Notes: generated from the sequence alone by a model not told the origin. Counted from the stretch's first letter, positions 18,363-27,314 are shown. The stretch is DNA of 64,000 bases from Pseudobacteriovorax antillogorgiicola (GCA_945898195.1 CAMDHM010000007.1:19013-83012); one strand, 5' to 3'. Translations and numbers: made by a program.

Positions 18363-19554
18363 GGGATTCCTCCGCTGTGATAAATTCACAAAGCATGGCG
18401 ATTCCTTGACCGCCGCCAATGCAAAGGGTGGCTATCCCCAGATTTGTTGCGCTTCTTTCCGGTGTCTGGCGTTTAAGGCGTTCGTGCAGGGACATCAGCA
18501 GGCGCAGGCCGCTGGCTCCCAGAGGGTGTCCCAAGGCCAGGGCTCCACCCATTGTGTTCACAATGTGCGGCGGGATTTTTAGTTCGTCGATGCAGGCCAT
18601 GGATTGAATGGCAAAAGCTTCGTTCATTTCTACAGCCGCGATTGAGTCGACTGTAATTTTATTTCTTGCGAATAATTTTTGGACCGCATGCACGGGACCC
18701 ATGCCCATGATTTCCGGTGCGACATGGGACGTGACGGTATCGATGATTCTCAAGAAACTTCGAGCGCCGCTGGCCCGGGCAAACCGTTCTGATGTGACAA
18801 GGCCTGCAGCGGCTCCGTCGCTCATTGGCGAACTGGTGGCAGCCGTGATCATTCCTTGCGGGTGAAATGCTGGAGGCAGGGACGCCATTTTTTCAAGATT
18901 GACTGGAAACCGGATGCTTTCGTCGCGGCGAAGGCCACAAATGGGCAGGACGTGATCGTCGTAAAACCCAGCATCCCACGCCCGATGAGATGCGGCGTGG
19001 CTTGCAGCAGTAAATTCTTCTTGAGCGGCCCGGCTGATGCGCGGGAATCGTCGCGCGACATTTTCTGCGGTTTCTCCCATCGTGACATAAGCCTGGGGCG
19101 CCGCGGCCTTTACCAGTTCCGATTCAGAGAAATTGGCTCCGCGACGCGGCACACGAGACATGGATTCTACGCCAGCCACCAACCATGCACTGGTCCTGCC
19201 ACAGGAAACGCCCGCTGCAGCGATTGCAGCCGCCTCCAAGGCCGATCCACAAAGGCGGTTTACCGTCATTCCGGGAACTTCAAGGCTGGCACCAAGGCCA
19301 GCGATGCGGGCAATGTTGTAGCCCTGTTCCCCTTCTGGGTAGGCGCAGCCCACGACTAAATCCTGTGGCCCGCCGTCGTGCTGGTATGCGGCTAAAAACT
19401 TTTTCCGGTGTTCCTTCATAAGCATCACCAGCAATTCGTCTGGACGGATGCCTTTGAAGGAACCGCGCTGAGCGACGGCGAAGGGGGTCCTCATGCCAGC
19501 CCAGAAAACGGGTTGGATGGATTCAGCGGTCATTTCAGTAAGGGGCTGGCGCAT
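18346..19554 (-). CDS. Thiolase (acetyl-CoA / 3-oxoacyl-CoA acyltransferase)
   Basis: Cleaves a 3-oxoacyl-CoA with CoA to acetyl-CoA and a shortened acyl-CoA. The 402 residues contain the nucleophile region VNRLCGSALEAAAIA, NEAFAIQSM, GGALALGHPLGASGLR and the second cysteine in TLCIGGGQGIAM. Ile-Lys regions for fatty-acid multienzyme assembly are absent, as in AtoB/PcaF-type biosynthetic or degradative thiolases. The start ATG has GGAGG at suitable distance and overlaps the CoA-transferase beta gene by 20 bp. With the CoA-transferase genes just upstream, it would cleave the CoA ester they make: acetoacetyl-CoA, or 3-oxoadipyl-CoA if the operon works as proposed in the findings. Confidence 0.9.
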   Translation of the reverse strand: MRQPLTEMTAESIQPVFWAGMRTPFAVAQRGSFKGIRPDELLVMLMKEHRKKFLAAYQHDGGPQDLVVGCAYPEGEQGYNIARIAGLGASLEVPGMTVNRLCGSALEAAAIAAAGVSCGRTSAWLVAGVESMSRVPRRGANFSESELVKAAAPQAYVTMGETAENVARRFPRISRAAQEEFTAASHAASHRAWDAGFYDDHVLPICGLRRDESIRFPVNLEKMASLPPAFHPQGMITAATSSPMSDGAAAGLVTSERFARASGARSFLRIIDTVTSHVAPEIMGMGPVHAVQKLFARNKITVDSIAAVEMNEAFAIQSMACIDELKIPPHIVNTMGGALALGHPLGASGLRLLMSLHERLKRQTPERSATNLGIATLCIGGGQGIAMLCEFITAEESHGKRL

Positions 19555-20206
19555 GCATTTCCTCCATATTGAGCAGGCTGGAGGAAAGTTTTAGGTCGTC
19601 AATGCTGACTCCAGGTGCCAATTTCTGAACCCGGAAAATTCCGCCTTTTGGAGCGAAAATGCCGAGTTCCGTGATCACGAGGTTAACGCAGTTCATGCCG
19701 GTTAGGGGCAGGCTGCATTTTGAACGTAATTTTGGTGCGCCGGATTTGTTGAAGTGAGTCATGACGACGATCACGTGCTTTGCCCCATGAACGAGATCCA
19801 TTGCACCGCCCATGCCAGTGACCTTTTGGCCTGGGACAATCCAATTGGCTAGGCTGCCCTCTGAGTCCACTTCCATCCCGCCAAGGACGCAGAAATCGAT
19901 GTGGCCACCGCGGATCATGCCAAAGCTCAACGCACTGTCAAAAAAACTGGCCCCGGCGCGAATCGATATGGTCTCCTTGCCGGCGTTGATCAGGGTGGGG
20001 GATGCTTGTCCAGCGTCGGGTCGTCCCAAAACACCGAGCACACCGTTTTCTGATTGAATAAAAATATCAAGATCTGCTGGAATCCTCTCGGGAATCATGG
20101 TTGGCAACCCAATGCCGAGGTTGACACTGCAGCCTTGATTGAACAGTCCGATGACCTCGTCCAACATCTCTTCTTTTGACCACGGTTGTTTTTGTATGGT
20201 CATCAT
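19535..20206 (-). CDS. 3-oxoacid CoA-transferase subunit B
   Basis: Beta subunit (223 residues) of a family I CoA-transferase that moves CoA from succinyl-CoA or acetyl-CoA to a 3-oxoacid. Motifs: VNLGIGLPTMIPERI, the catalytic glutamate in FIQSENGVLG, DFCVLGGMEVDSEGSLANW and GMGGAMDLVHGAK. ScoB, AtoA and PcaJ share these, so acetoacetate and 3-oxoadipate cannot be separated by motif alone. It overlaps the alpha subunit gene by 4 bp (ATGA), which implies coupled translation of equal amounts. Confidence 0.93.
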   Translation of the reverse strand: MMTIQKQPWSKEEMLDEVIGLFNQGCSVNLGIGLPTMIPERIPADLDIFIQSENGVLGVLGRPDAGQASPTLINAGKETISIRAGASFFDSALSFGMIRGGHIDFCVLGGMEVDSEGSLANWIVPGQKVTGMGGAMDLVHGAKHVIVVMTHFNKSGAPKLRSKCSLPLTGMNCVNLVITELGIFAPKGGIFRVQKLAPGVSIDDLKLSSSLLNMEEMHAPAPY

Positions 20207-20925
20207 TTTGAATCCTTCGGAATATCAATCAGGATTTCAATGTCGTTGCGGTAATTTTTGCCTTGATAGATACGCTGAACAAAGATCCCGGGCAGGTGAA
20301 CATCCTCCGGGCGAATTTCCCCCAGGGGAACGAGCTCCTCGACTTCAACCACCGTAATTTTTGCCGCCATAGCCATCAGCGGCGAAAAATTTCGCGCAGA
20401 TTCCTGAAACCAAAGGTTGCCATAGGTGTCACCGCGCTGGGCCTTGATGATTGCGAAATCAGCATTTAGGGGGAGTTCCAGGATGCACGGCTTATCGAAC
20501 ATCCGAACCTCCTTGCCTTCTGCGACCATGGTGCCGGCACCTGTTGGGGTGAAGAAGGCACGGATGCCAAGGCCAGCGGCACGAATTCGCTCGCTAAAAG
20601 TTCCCTGCGGAACCAACTCGACCTTCACTTCGCCGGCGAGCATCTGTTTTTCAAGGTCAGGATTGCCCCCAACATAAGTACAGATCGCATTTTTAATCTG
20701 ACGATTTTGAAGCAATTTGACGAGTCCACGTCCAGAGTTTCCGATGTTGTTGGAAACGACGGTTAGCCCCTCTACCGGCATCGCAAAAATCGCATCGATA
20801 CTATTTTCAGGGATGCCGCAGAGTCCAAAGCCACCGCTCATGACCGTCATGCCGGAGGTTAGTCCCTCAAGGGCTTCGATGGCGTTTTCGTAAACCTTGC
20901 TTCTGGCCTTTGTTCTACTGCTCAT
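20203..20925 (-). CDS. 3-oxoacid CoA-transferase subunit A
   Basis: Alpha subunit (240 residues) of the same CoA-transferase. It has the glycine-rich MSGGFGLCGIPENSIDA loop, TYVGGNPDLEKQMLAGEVKV, LVPQGTFSERIRAAG, and AFFTPTGAGT, as in ScoA and related subunits. The order alpha-beta and the 4-bp overlaps on both sides (with the aminotransferase gene upstream and the beta subunit downstream) show tight operon packing. Confidence 0.93.
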   Translation of the reverse strand: MSSRTKARSKVYENAIEALEGLTSGMTVMSGGFGLCGIPENSIDAIFAMPVEGLTVVSNNIGNSGRGLVKLLQNRQIKNAICTYVGGNPDLEKQMLAGEVKVELVPQGTFSERIRAAGLGIRAFFTPTGAGTMVAEGKEVRMFDKPCILELPLNADFAIIKAQRGDTYGNLWFQESARNFSPLMAMAAKITVVEVEELVPLGEIRPEDVHLPGIFVQRIYQGKNYRNDIEILIDIPKDSK

Positions 20926-22151
20926 GTCAGATGGCCTCCACCCAAAATTTTTTCAAGGGCATGAAATAAAAGTTGATTGTCTTTGGATGTCATCACAAAG
21001 GGCGGGGCGAGGATGATTGAGTTTTCTTTGATCGCGAAATGAATGCCATGTTCCAAACCATGCTCCCAGGTCATTTTTGGTGGGTCATTTGCATTATTTT
21101 TGAGATCTATGGCGGCCATGAGGCCCACGTTCCGTATTGCTTTTACTCGCGGATGCCTTTTGAGATCGAACAACCCAGCCGAGAACTCTCCGGTGAGGGC
21201 AACTTTTGCTGATTGAAAGCCTGCATTGTTGAGGAGATCCAGAACGGCATCGGCAGCGGCGAGCCCGAGGGGATGGGCATAAGCGGTAAGCCCTGATGAC
21301 AGCATGTTGTCGGCGTAAAATTGCGCAGAACCCTCTTTTACCCACAGGGCGCCAAAAGGTATGTAACCACCAGAAATGGCCTTTGCCATGCACACAAAAT
21401 CAGGTTTGATACCGTAGTGATGCATGGCAAGATTTTTGCCCGTCCGACCAAACCCGCAGCTGACCTCATCGATGATGAGTAGAATCTTGAATTCATGACA
21501 CAGGGCTTCAATTCCGCGCCACCACGCCGCGTCCGGGATGATGACTCCGTTCATTCCCGAAATGGTTTCCAGGCACATTGCAGCGATGTTGTTTGCACCA
21601 GACGATTCAATAATGTGGCGCGTCAGGCTCAAATCAGGATCTTCGAAGGGCTCGGGGATTTTTAGGGTGGCATCCTGAACACCGAAATGGCCTTGCCCGC
21701 GCCAGTCTCCGGTCACCGACATGGCCCCCATAGATGCGCCGTGATAACTTTTTGTGCGAGCCATAACGAGATTTCGACCGGTGATCTGACGAGCCATTTT
21801 CAGTGCATTTTCAACCGCCTCGGCACCAGAAAGCGTATAAAAAATCCGCCCAGGGCCCGCGTCCACAAAGGCGCATAATCTTTTACTCACACGATTTTTT
21901 AATTCAAACTGGTGCTTTGGGTTAGCCACCGGCATGGCATCCAATTGCTCGTGAATGGCTTGTTTAATCGGGGCGCACGAGTGACCAAATGCAACTTGGA
22001 AATTAGTGGAGATCGCATCTAAAACATGATGACCCCCGGAAGTCCTGAAGTAGCAGTCGTGGCTTCCAGTCACAGAAAGGCGCGCGGCGTGGCGCTGTGT
22101 GGTCCAGGTCCAAAAGAAGTTGTCATTATTTTTGTGATTCATGGTTTTCAT
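20922..22151 (-). CDS. Class III aminotransferase, first gene of catabolic operon
   Basis: Second PLP-dependent class III aminotransferase (409 residues), clearly different from the one at 15.5 kb. Features: YTLSGAEAVENALKMARQ, SYHGASMGAMSVTGDWRG, CLETISGMNGVI, LIIDEVSCGFGRTGKN and the Schiff-base lysine in FVCMAKAISGGYIPFGA. The tryptophan-rich opening (FFWTWTTQRHAARL) and the overall form recall taurine-, beta-alanine- or other beta/omega-aminotransferases. As leading gene of an operon with a CoA-transferase and thiolase it may create the 3-oxo group from a beta-amino acid; this is an inference. The start ATG is 22149-22151, with no strong ribosome site. The upstream spacer to the divergent peptidase gene is only 76 bp. 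Confidence 0.85.
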   Translation of the reverse strand: MKTMNHKNNDNFFWTWTTQRHAARLSVTGSHDCYFRTSGGHHVLDAISTNFQVAFGHSCAPIKQAIHEQLDAMPVANPKHQFELKNRVSKRLCAFVDAGPGRIFYTLSGAEAVENALKMARQITGRNLVMARTKSYHGASMGAMSVTGDWRGQGHFGVQDATLKIPEPFEDPDLSLTRHIIESSGANNIAAMCLETISGMNGVIIPDAAWWRGIEALCHEFKILLIIDEVSCGFGRTGKNLAMHHYGIKPDFVCMAKAISGGYIPFGALWVKEGSAQFYADNMLSSGLTAYAHPLGLAAADAVLDLLNNAGFQSAKVALTGEFSAGLFDLKRHPRVKAIRNVGLMAAIDLKNNANDPPKMTWEHGLEHGIHFAIKENSIILAPPFVMTSKDNQLLFHALEKILGGGHLT

Positions 22152-22227
22152 GTATACTAAATAATCAGAATTTTCGCACCGGAGAACCTTTTTTTAATTT
22201 TTGTGTAGAAAGATAATGAGGGTGTGA

Positions 22228-22929
22228 ATGATGGTGTCGATTCGCGCTCTGCTCAGAAAAACTGCCTTATTTGCGGCTTACGCAGCCACACCAAATTTTT
22301 TTTTGCCGGCTTTTGCGGGGGCTGATAGCCAATCGATCTCGGCCTCAGAAGTTCCAGGCCTAATTCATATTCCGATCACACGACAAGCCACCTCCTACAC
22401 CTGCGGTGCCGCAGCCCTGGCATCCGTATTGCATTGGATTGACCCTTCGTTGGATTTCACGGAGGACATGCTTTCGCGTCAACTCAAGTCCAGCAGCAAG
22501 CATGGTACAAAAATTAGAAACATTGATCGATTGGCGACAAGCAAGGGACTGTCTGTCTCTTGGCGTGACGGATGGACCATGGAGGATCTGGAAAAATCCC
22601 TGCACATGGGTAGGCCGGTGATTGTTTTGATTCAGGCATACGCCAAGGCAGAGGTTGTAGGATCGGTTTCTGATTGGAAGTTCGATTGGAAGAATGATTG
22701 GAAAGATGGCCACTACGTGGTCGTGAACGGCATTGATACAAATAATATTTACATGATGGACCCAAGTTCTAGGGGCGCCTACACATATATTCCTCGCCAA
22801 GAATTTTTGGACCGATGGCATGACGTGGATGTTGAATCCCGTCATGTTCACTTTGGTATGACGATATCTGATCCAAGAAAAACAGGTGTTTCGGCTTATG
22901 ATCGAGATGAAATAACGAGGTTGCGCTAA
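22228..22929 (+). CDS. Secreted C39-like cysteine peptidase
   Basis: A 233-residue exported protein. After a signal peptide (about residues 1-30, ending PAFAGA) comes a Peptidase_C39_2-like papain fold: catalytic Cys in TSYTCGAAALASVLHWI (about residue 58), His in DGHYVVVNGID (about 170) and Asp in YMMDPSSRGAYTYI (about 183). Such stand-alone C39-like proteins are bacteriocin-leader-type or general thiol peptidases; no transporter is fused here, so it is unlikely to process a leader. It forms a pair with the zinc peptidase gene 4 bp downstream. A tandem-like acidic/Trp stretch (DWKFDWKNDWKDG) precedes the histidine and is unusual. Confidence 0.8.
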   Translation: MMVSIRALLRKTALFAAYAATPNFFLPAFAGADSQSISASEVPGLIHIPITRQATSYTCGAAALASVLHWIDPSLDFTEDMLSRQLKSSSKHGTKIRNIDRLATSKGLSVSWRDGWTMEDLEKSLHMGRPVIVLIQAYAKAEVVGSVSDWKFDWKNDWKDGHYVVVNGIDTNNIYMMDPSSRGAYTYIPRQEFLDRWHDVDVESRHVHFGMTISDPRKTGVSAYDRDEITRLR

Positions 22930-22933
22930 GATT

Positions 22934-24754
22934 ATGAGCCAACTTAAAACAAAGTTCATATTGACCTCCTTTTTTATTTTAACGTCGGTAGCATCTGCAG
23001 CACGGCAGTATGATCGGCCAGTCGAGTGCCCGTCGCCGGCCGAACTTGGGATTTTTTCGGAGCCGAAATGGCTCGAGCATGACTCGTTGGCGTCAATTGC
23101 TCCAGTTTCGACGGGGTCGGCGGTGCCTCACGCAAATTCAGAGCGTACCCCTCCATTTGAAATTGGTGTGAAGGTGATGCCTCATTTGCGCAAGTTCAAT
23201 CATTCGGGGACTGCATCAAGGCCAAGTCTGCGTCTGGATCAGATTGATTTAGGTGTGCGTCAAATTAAAGCGCTCGCCGAAAAAAAAGGCCTCTCAACAG
23301 TCGAATTTGAAGGTTGGCCGACCAGGAATGCTCGTGGCGTTGACTCATGGACCTGGGCGCGGTTCCGTCGGACTCCGACGGAGGCATGGGTATGGCTTGT
23401 GTTTCCATCGGAAAACCCTGTGGTCGGTATTTTGGATATCGACGTCGATGATTCCGCACCTCTGCTTCCACTGGTTCGCGATGCGGAAGGAAATCCGAAG
23501 GACTACGATGAGATTTTCCGTGACTTTCTGGACTTTCGGTTTTTGACGATGAAACCGATTTTCGGCGACGTGATTTGGACCACTCAATTAGGTGGTGGAG
23601 CCTTGATGACCAGCTGGTTCAACCCAGATTTACGTCCAGTCTATGAACAGTGCGCACCGCAAGCCGCTCGGAGCTTCGGAATTGAATTACCGCAGCCAGC
23701 CCGGTTCCATGATCGTCCCCTGACCTTTATCGCTACCTATGACGGAAGTCGTGTTCATTGGAGTCCAGACTTGGATGCTGCTCCAGCAATGCCAGGTTCG
23801 ATTATGCCGAAGCCCGAAAAAGTTCAGGTGACAGATTGGTTGCCAAATTTTTTCGATATTTATCGCGATGCTATTGCGGTGATCTCCGGTGCGGAGGTGG
23901 CAAGATTTCCAATTTCTGGATCCGAAATGCGGTTTACACGAAAGAACAACGCCCAAATCGATCACCACTTGGAATATTTGAATGATTACCTGCAAGAGCG
24001 CTACAAGGAACTTGGTATTGAAACGCGGCGCCTTCCATTTGATTGGCGGCGGATGACGCACTCCAATCTTGTGGCAGTCATCCCTGGTCTGATGCAGGGA
24101 CGAGATCCCAATCCAGTCATGATGATGGATCATATCGACACAGCATTTGCGAAGGATATTTTTTACAGTGCAGGCCTTCGCATTTCGGTGCCTGGTGCTG
24201 ATGACAATGCCACGGCCGTGGCGGCGTTGATACTTGCTGCGGAGCAGCTTCGGGGGCGCAATTTTAAACATGATATTTGGTTGGTGCATCTGACTGGTGA
24301 AGAGTTTCCTGCGGATGATCTGGGAGCCCGTCACTTTATTCAGTCGCTCGATCTTAATCGCATCGAGCCAAGTGCAATGATTCAACTTGATATGATTGGC
24401 TATTCAAAAACCTCGGTAACGGAATTTCAAATTAATCCCGGCGATTCGCTTGCATCCATCGAGCTGGCTCGATTGGCGATGGGTGCTGCGGCGGACGTGG
24501 CTCCGAATATGCGGGGACTCTACCGTCCCTATGGGTCGCCCGAAAGCTACTTATACAATACGGATGGAATTGTTTTTGCAGACTATGGCCTGCCGGTTAT
24601 CCTAATCAATGAAGTGGTCAACAAGACCAACTACCATTTAAGAGACGGCGATTATCATCAGATGGCCGACAATATGGATAATGTTGATTTTAACTACGCC
24701 AGCAATATTTCTAAAATTGCGATCGAAACCGCTGCGCGTGCCGCCGTCGAATGA
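22934..24754 (+). CDS. Secreted M28-family zinc peptidase
   Basis: A 606-residue exported metallopeptidase. A signal peptide (KFILTSFFILTSVASA) is followed by a long N-terminal region of about 330 residues of unknown fold. The M28 catalytic domain occupies roughly 340-606: metal ligands in MMMDHIDTAF (His), PGADDNATAVAAL (bridging Asp), the catalytic pair in HLTGEEFPADD (Glu-Glu), IQLDMIGYS (Asp) and NYHLRDGDYHQMADNMDNVD (His). Probably an aminopeptidase acting outside the cytoplasm. The preceding gene ends four bases upstream, so this and the C39-like peptidase are co-transcribed and may act together in protein scavenging. Confidence 0.87.
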   Translation: MSQLKTKFILTSFFILTSVASAARQYDRPVECPSPAELGIFSEPKWLEHDSLASIAPVSTGSAVPHANSERTPPFEIGVKVMPHLRKFNHSGTASRPSLRLDQIDLGVRQIKALAEKKGLSTVEFEGWPTRNARGVDSWTWARFRRTPTEAWVWLVFPSENPVVGILDIDVDDSAPLLPLVRDAEGNPKDYDEIFRDFLDFRFLTMKPIFGDVIWTTQLGGGALMTSWFNPDLRPVYEQCAPQAARSFGIELPQPARFHDRPLTFIATYDGSRVHWSPDLDAAPAMPGSIMPKPEKVQVTDWLPNFFDIYRDAIAVISGAEVARFPISGSEMRFTRKNNAQIDHHLEYLNDYLQERYKELGIETRRLPFDWRRMTHSNLVAVIPGLMQGRDPNPVMMMDHIDTAFAKDIFYSAGLRISVPGADDNATAVAALILAAEQLRGRNFKHDIWLVHLTGEEFPADDLGARHFIQSLDLNRIEPSAMIQLDMIGYSKTSVTEFQINPGDSLASIELARLAMGAAADVAPNMRGLYRPYGSPESYLYNTDGIVFADYGLPVILINEVVNKTNYHLRDGDYHQMADNMDNVDFNYASNISKIAIETAARAAVE

Positions 24755-24757
24755 TCA

Positions 24758-25468
24758 TCAGCGGCAATGATCTAGAAAAGCTTTAACCAGCGTCCAGCCG
24801 TCCCGGGTGCGGGTGGCTGATTCCGGTTTAGACACGGCGGCTGTGACTGGCGTGTCGATTCCTTGGTTTACTAAAAAACCAGATGTGGCCTCGGGGTGAG
24901 TTTGCAGGCTCCATATTGGTAGCGAGTCGTGCTCAAGGCCATCAACGGCAACTTCAGAGCTCGTTGCAATGACGCTGAATCCAGCAGGCGCTGCTATGAC
25001 AGCCTCCCGATGGGAGCGCAGCAAGGAAAGTGAACCCGCAGAAGCAAGGCGGGATTGCTTCATCTCAACGGGATAAAAACCCGTAAGCTTTTCTTGATCG
25101 TGTCGAACAAATCCCACTTTTGCGCCGTGCATGTGGGCGAGTAGTTGATGTCCGAAGCAAAAGCCGAAAAATGGAACACCGTGTTCAATATGAGGCCGCA
25201 GCCATTTTGCGAGTTCAAGTTGCCAAAGAAGTTGATCGTGAACGCTGGAGGCGCTGCCTAGAACAATAATTCCGGCGATTACGATCTGCCCTTCTGCGGC
25301 ACGCTGATTTGCGAGGGCCAGGGTTGCCGGGCCGCAAATACCAGGAAGATGATAACTGGCACGAATGGGAGAAAGCCTGGAGATGTGATTGAAACAATCG
25401 GTCTCAGGAGTGTGCGCTGCCGGATCCACCACAATCAGTTCGCGATGGAGGGGGTCCAAAACCATCAT
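24758..25468 (-). CDS. Class I glutamine amidotransferase domain protein
   Basis: A 236-residue stand-alone GATase1 protein like the GMP synthase-type amidotransferases of unknown substrate. The nucleophile elbow is in FFGFCFGHQLLAHMHG and the histidine of the triad in WSLQTHPEATSGF; the Glu follows two residues on. No synthetase domain is attached, so it may act as a gamma-glutamyl hydrolase or serve a separate partner. It overlaps the small zinc-ribbon-like gene by 4 bp. It ends 3 bp from the convergent M28 peptidase. Confidence 0.82.
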   Translation of the reverse strand: MMVLDPLHRELIVVDPAAHTPETDCFNHISRLSPIRASYHLPGICGPATLALANQRAAEGQIVIAGIIVLGSASSVHDQLLWQLELAKWLRPHIEHGVPFFGFCFGHQLLAHMHGAKVGFVRHDQEKLTGFYPVEMKQSRLASAGSLSLLRSHREAVIAAPAGFSVIATSSEVAVDGLEHDSLPIWSLQTHPEATSGFLVNQGIDTPVTAAVSKPESATRTRDGWTLVKAFLDHCR

Positions 25469-25764
25469 GTCAGTCTGACGTCGGTGGAATCAATTGGCTT
25501 GGTGGATTCACCGGTTTTGGTATTTCGGAACGGGTCCTTGAAATCACACTTTTTGGTCAGTCGCATGGAAAGAGCTGTGGTTTTGGTAAGGTTTTCCTCG
25601 CGGGCCAGGGCTACCCTTGGATGGTTGTCTTCCGCGAAAACCACGATATTGCAAAAGCTGCAGCGAACTTCCGTATGAGCTACCGGTGCGGCATCACTAT
25701 CAAAGGTGATGTGAAAACGACGGGAGCAAACCGGATTGTCGACGAGCAACTTCGTGTACGACAT
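25465..25764 (-). CDS. Small Cys-containing conserved-looking protein, unknown
   Basis: A 99-residue protein of unknown function. The ATG at 25762-25764 has AAGGAG five bases before it. A possible treble-clef or zinc-ribbon is formed by Cys in NPVCSRRFHITF and the pair in TEVRCSFCNIVVFAEDNHP, with one more Cys in TKKCDFKDPF. Its stop overlaps the amidotransferase start by 4 bp, so the two are translationally coupled and may work together. I cannot name a family with confidence. Confidence 0.7.
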   Translation of the reverse strand: MSYTKLLVDNPVCSRRFHITFDSDAAPVAHTEVRCSFCNIVVFAEDNHPRVALAREENLTKTTALSMRLTKKCDFKDPFRNTKTGESTKPIDSTDVRLT

Positions 25765-25818
25765 GAGAACTCCTTGCAAAATACAGCGCAAAATTAGCCA
25801 GCCGGATCATAGACCGGT

Positions 25819-26913
25819 TCACGGGGTTACGGCAATATCCAAGGCGGCGTGACTGACCAAGGTGAAGTCGGCGCCAAGGCTGGTTTCCAGACAAGCGGGA
25901 AAGGCCGCCCAAGGCACAAAGGCGGATTGTCCGGTTGGAATCCTGGTGGCGGTAATGGTGAGGCTGCCGTCAAGAACTGTTATCGCAGCAAAACCTTGTC
26001 CGGAGGCTGCTCTGAGGCCGCATTTGGCCCCGGGCATCATTTGAAGGCGATGAACTGTATAATTTTCATTGGATGGATAAGTCAGCAGGTTGGTGTCCTT
26101 GGCTGGGTGGCTTCGGGTGCCGTGCCGAATCGTGGAACGGGCAAAATCCCGCCCGTGCTGCATCGCCGGGTCAAAAAGTTTCAGGGCTTGATCAATATGG
26201 AGGTCTCGGGGCGTGCCATCTATCAGATCTTCATTCCCATTTGAGTCGTAACGCCGATTCCAATCCCAAACACGATAAGTTTTTCCGCTTTTGCCAAATT
26301 TTATCCGTTGCGGTTCCAGAAGTGTGATTCCCGGACCGATGGCATGTAAAACCCCAGGGGTTAGTTCAAAGTAGTCGCCTTCCTGCACTGGCACAAAGTG
26401 TAGGTCTGCGGCTAAAAACTTCCCCGTGGTAAGCGCTTCGCGCAAGTAACTCTTGGTCCAGGGGCGTTGTAAGCCGATGTAGATTCCAGAACCTGGCTGC
26501 GCATGCAAAATAAGCCACGATTCTGGTTTGCCGCATTCGTTTGGTTTCAGGTCTTGGTTGTCGTCGGTTGGGTGTACTTGAACCGAAAGCGGTGATGCCG
26601 TGTTGATTAGTTTCACCAGGATCGGGCAGCTAGCATCCTTTCCCCAATTCTGGGCCAGGAGAGGCGAGATCAGGGCCTCAGGGTTGGCAGAAATGGCTTG
26701 TTGCAGGGTCTGGTGGATAGGATCGCCCTTTGGGCTGACCACTTGTGATGGAAAATCAGGGTCGCAGGATACTTCCCAGGATTCCCCAATCCATGTTTCG
26801 GTGGTGTGAAGTTTTTTATACCGCGAATGAATATCCTGGCCGGCCCAGGGAGTGCGTCGACGGGATGTGAAATTGTCGGGGGCAAGAAGCAGTGGATTTA
26901 TGGTCATCATCAA
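25819..26913 (-). CDS. manA: Mannose-6-phosphate isomerase, class I
   Basis: Interconverts mannose 6-phosphate and fructose 6-phosphate for glycolysis or GDP-mannose supply. The 364-residue protein carries the cupin zinc ligands in PLSVQVHPTDD, in GKPESWLIL (Glu) and in ELTPGVLHAIGPG (His), plus the later FGKSGKTYRVWDWNRRYDSNG segment with the conserved Arg. GESWEVS near residue 45 also fits the short bacterial class. It overlaps the HIT gene by 4 bp (three successive ATG codons make the precise start ambiguous by six bases). Confidence 0.92.
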   Translation of the reverse strand: MMMTINPLLLAPDNFTSRRRTPWAGQDIHSRYKKLHTTETWIGESWEVSCDPDFPSQVVSPKGDPIHQTLQQAISANPEALISPLLAQNWGKDASCPILVKLINTASPLSVQVHPTDDNQDLKPNECGKPESWLILHAQPGSGIYIGLQRPWTKSYLREALTTGKFLAADLHFVPVQEGDYFELTPGVLHAIGPGITLLEPQRIKFGKSGKTYRVWDWNRRYDSNGNEDLIDGTPRDLHIDQALKLFDPAMQHGRDFARSTIRHGTRSHPAKDTNLLTYPSNENYTVHRLQMMPGAKCGLRAASGQGFAAITVLDGSLTITATRIPTGQSAFVPWAAFPACLETSLGADFTLVSHAALDIAVTP

Positions 26914-27260
26914 ATTCCAAAAGTCCCCAGGGGTTCACCGCCTAGGATGTGTGCATGAACATAAAACACGGTCTGTCCAGCATTAGCTCCGCTATTTAAT
27001 ACGACACGATAACCGCCTTCCACCAGGCCCAAGTGTTCCGCTGCCTTCGCCACGCCAATCATGAAGGCGCCAAGGTTTGAGGCGGGCTGGTTTTTCAAGT
27101 CATTGAGGTTCGTGGCGCGACGTTTGGGGATCACCAAAACGTGGATCTTGGCCTGAGGCTGGATGTCCTTGAAAGCGAGCACGTCATTGTCCTCATAGAC
27201 GATGGCTGCTGGGATCTGGCGGGCCAGAATCTTGTCAAAAATGGTGTCGGAATCCTGCAT
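26910..27260 (-). CDS. HIT-family nucleotide hydrolase/transferase (HINT-like)
   Basis: A 116-residue HINT-type protein that probably hydrolyses purine nucleoside phosphoramidates or related adenylates. It shows FDKILARQIPAAIVYEDNDVLAFKDI, HVLVIPKRR and the terminal active-site motif. The usual His-x-His-x-His triad reads YVHAH here (in TVFYVHAHILGG): the first histidine is a tyrosine, while the middle nucleophile and the last histidine remain. The ATG at 27258-27260 was chosen for the AAGGA eight bases upstream; the frame is open further 5'. It is coupled to manA by a 4-bp overlap and divergent from a lipoprotein gene 54 bp away. Confidence 0.92.
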   Translation of the reverse strand: MQDSDTIFDKILARQIPAAIVYEDNDVLAFKDIQPQAKIHVLVIPKRRATNLNDLKNQPASNLGAFMIGVAKAAEHLGLVEGGYRVVLNSGANAGQTVFYVHAHILGGEPLGTFGI

Positions 27261-27314
27261 CGTTCCCGTCCTTTTGGTATGATTATCCCGATCATAGCAG
27301 CGAGCGGGGTTCTC

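Noticed and set aside
22360..22959. 200-codon minus-strand frame opposite the C39-like peptidase
   Set aside because: Antisense to a gene with a clear catalytic triad; no start signal or family resemblance.
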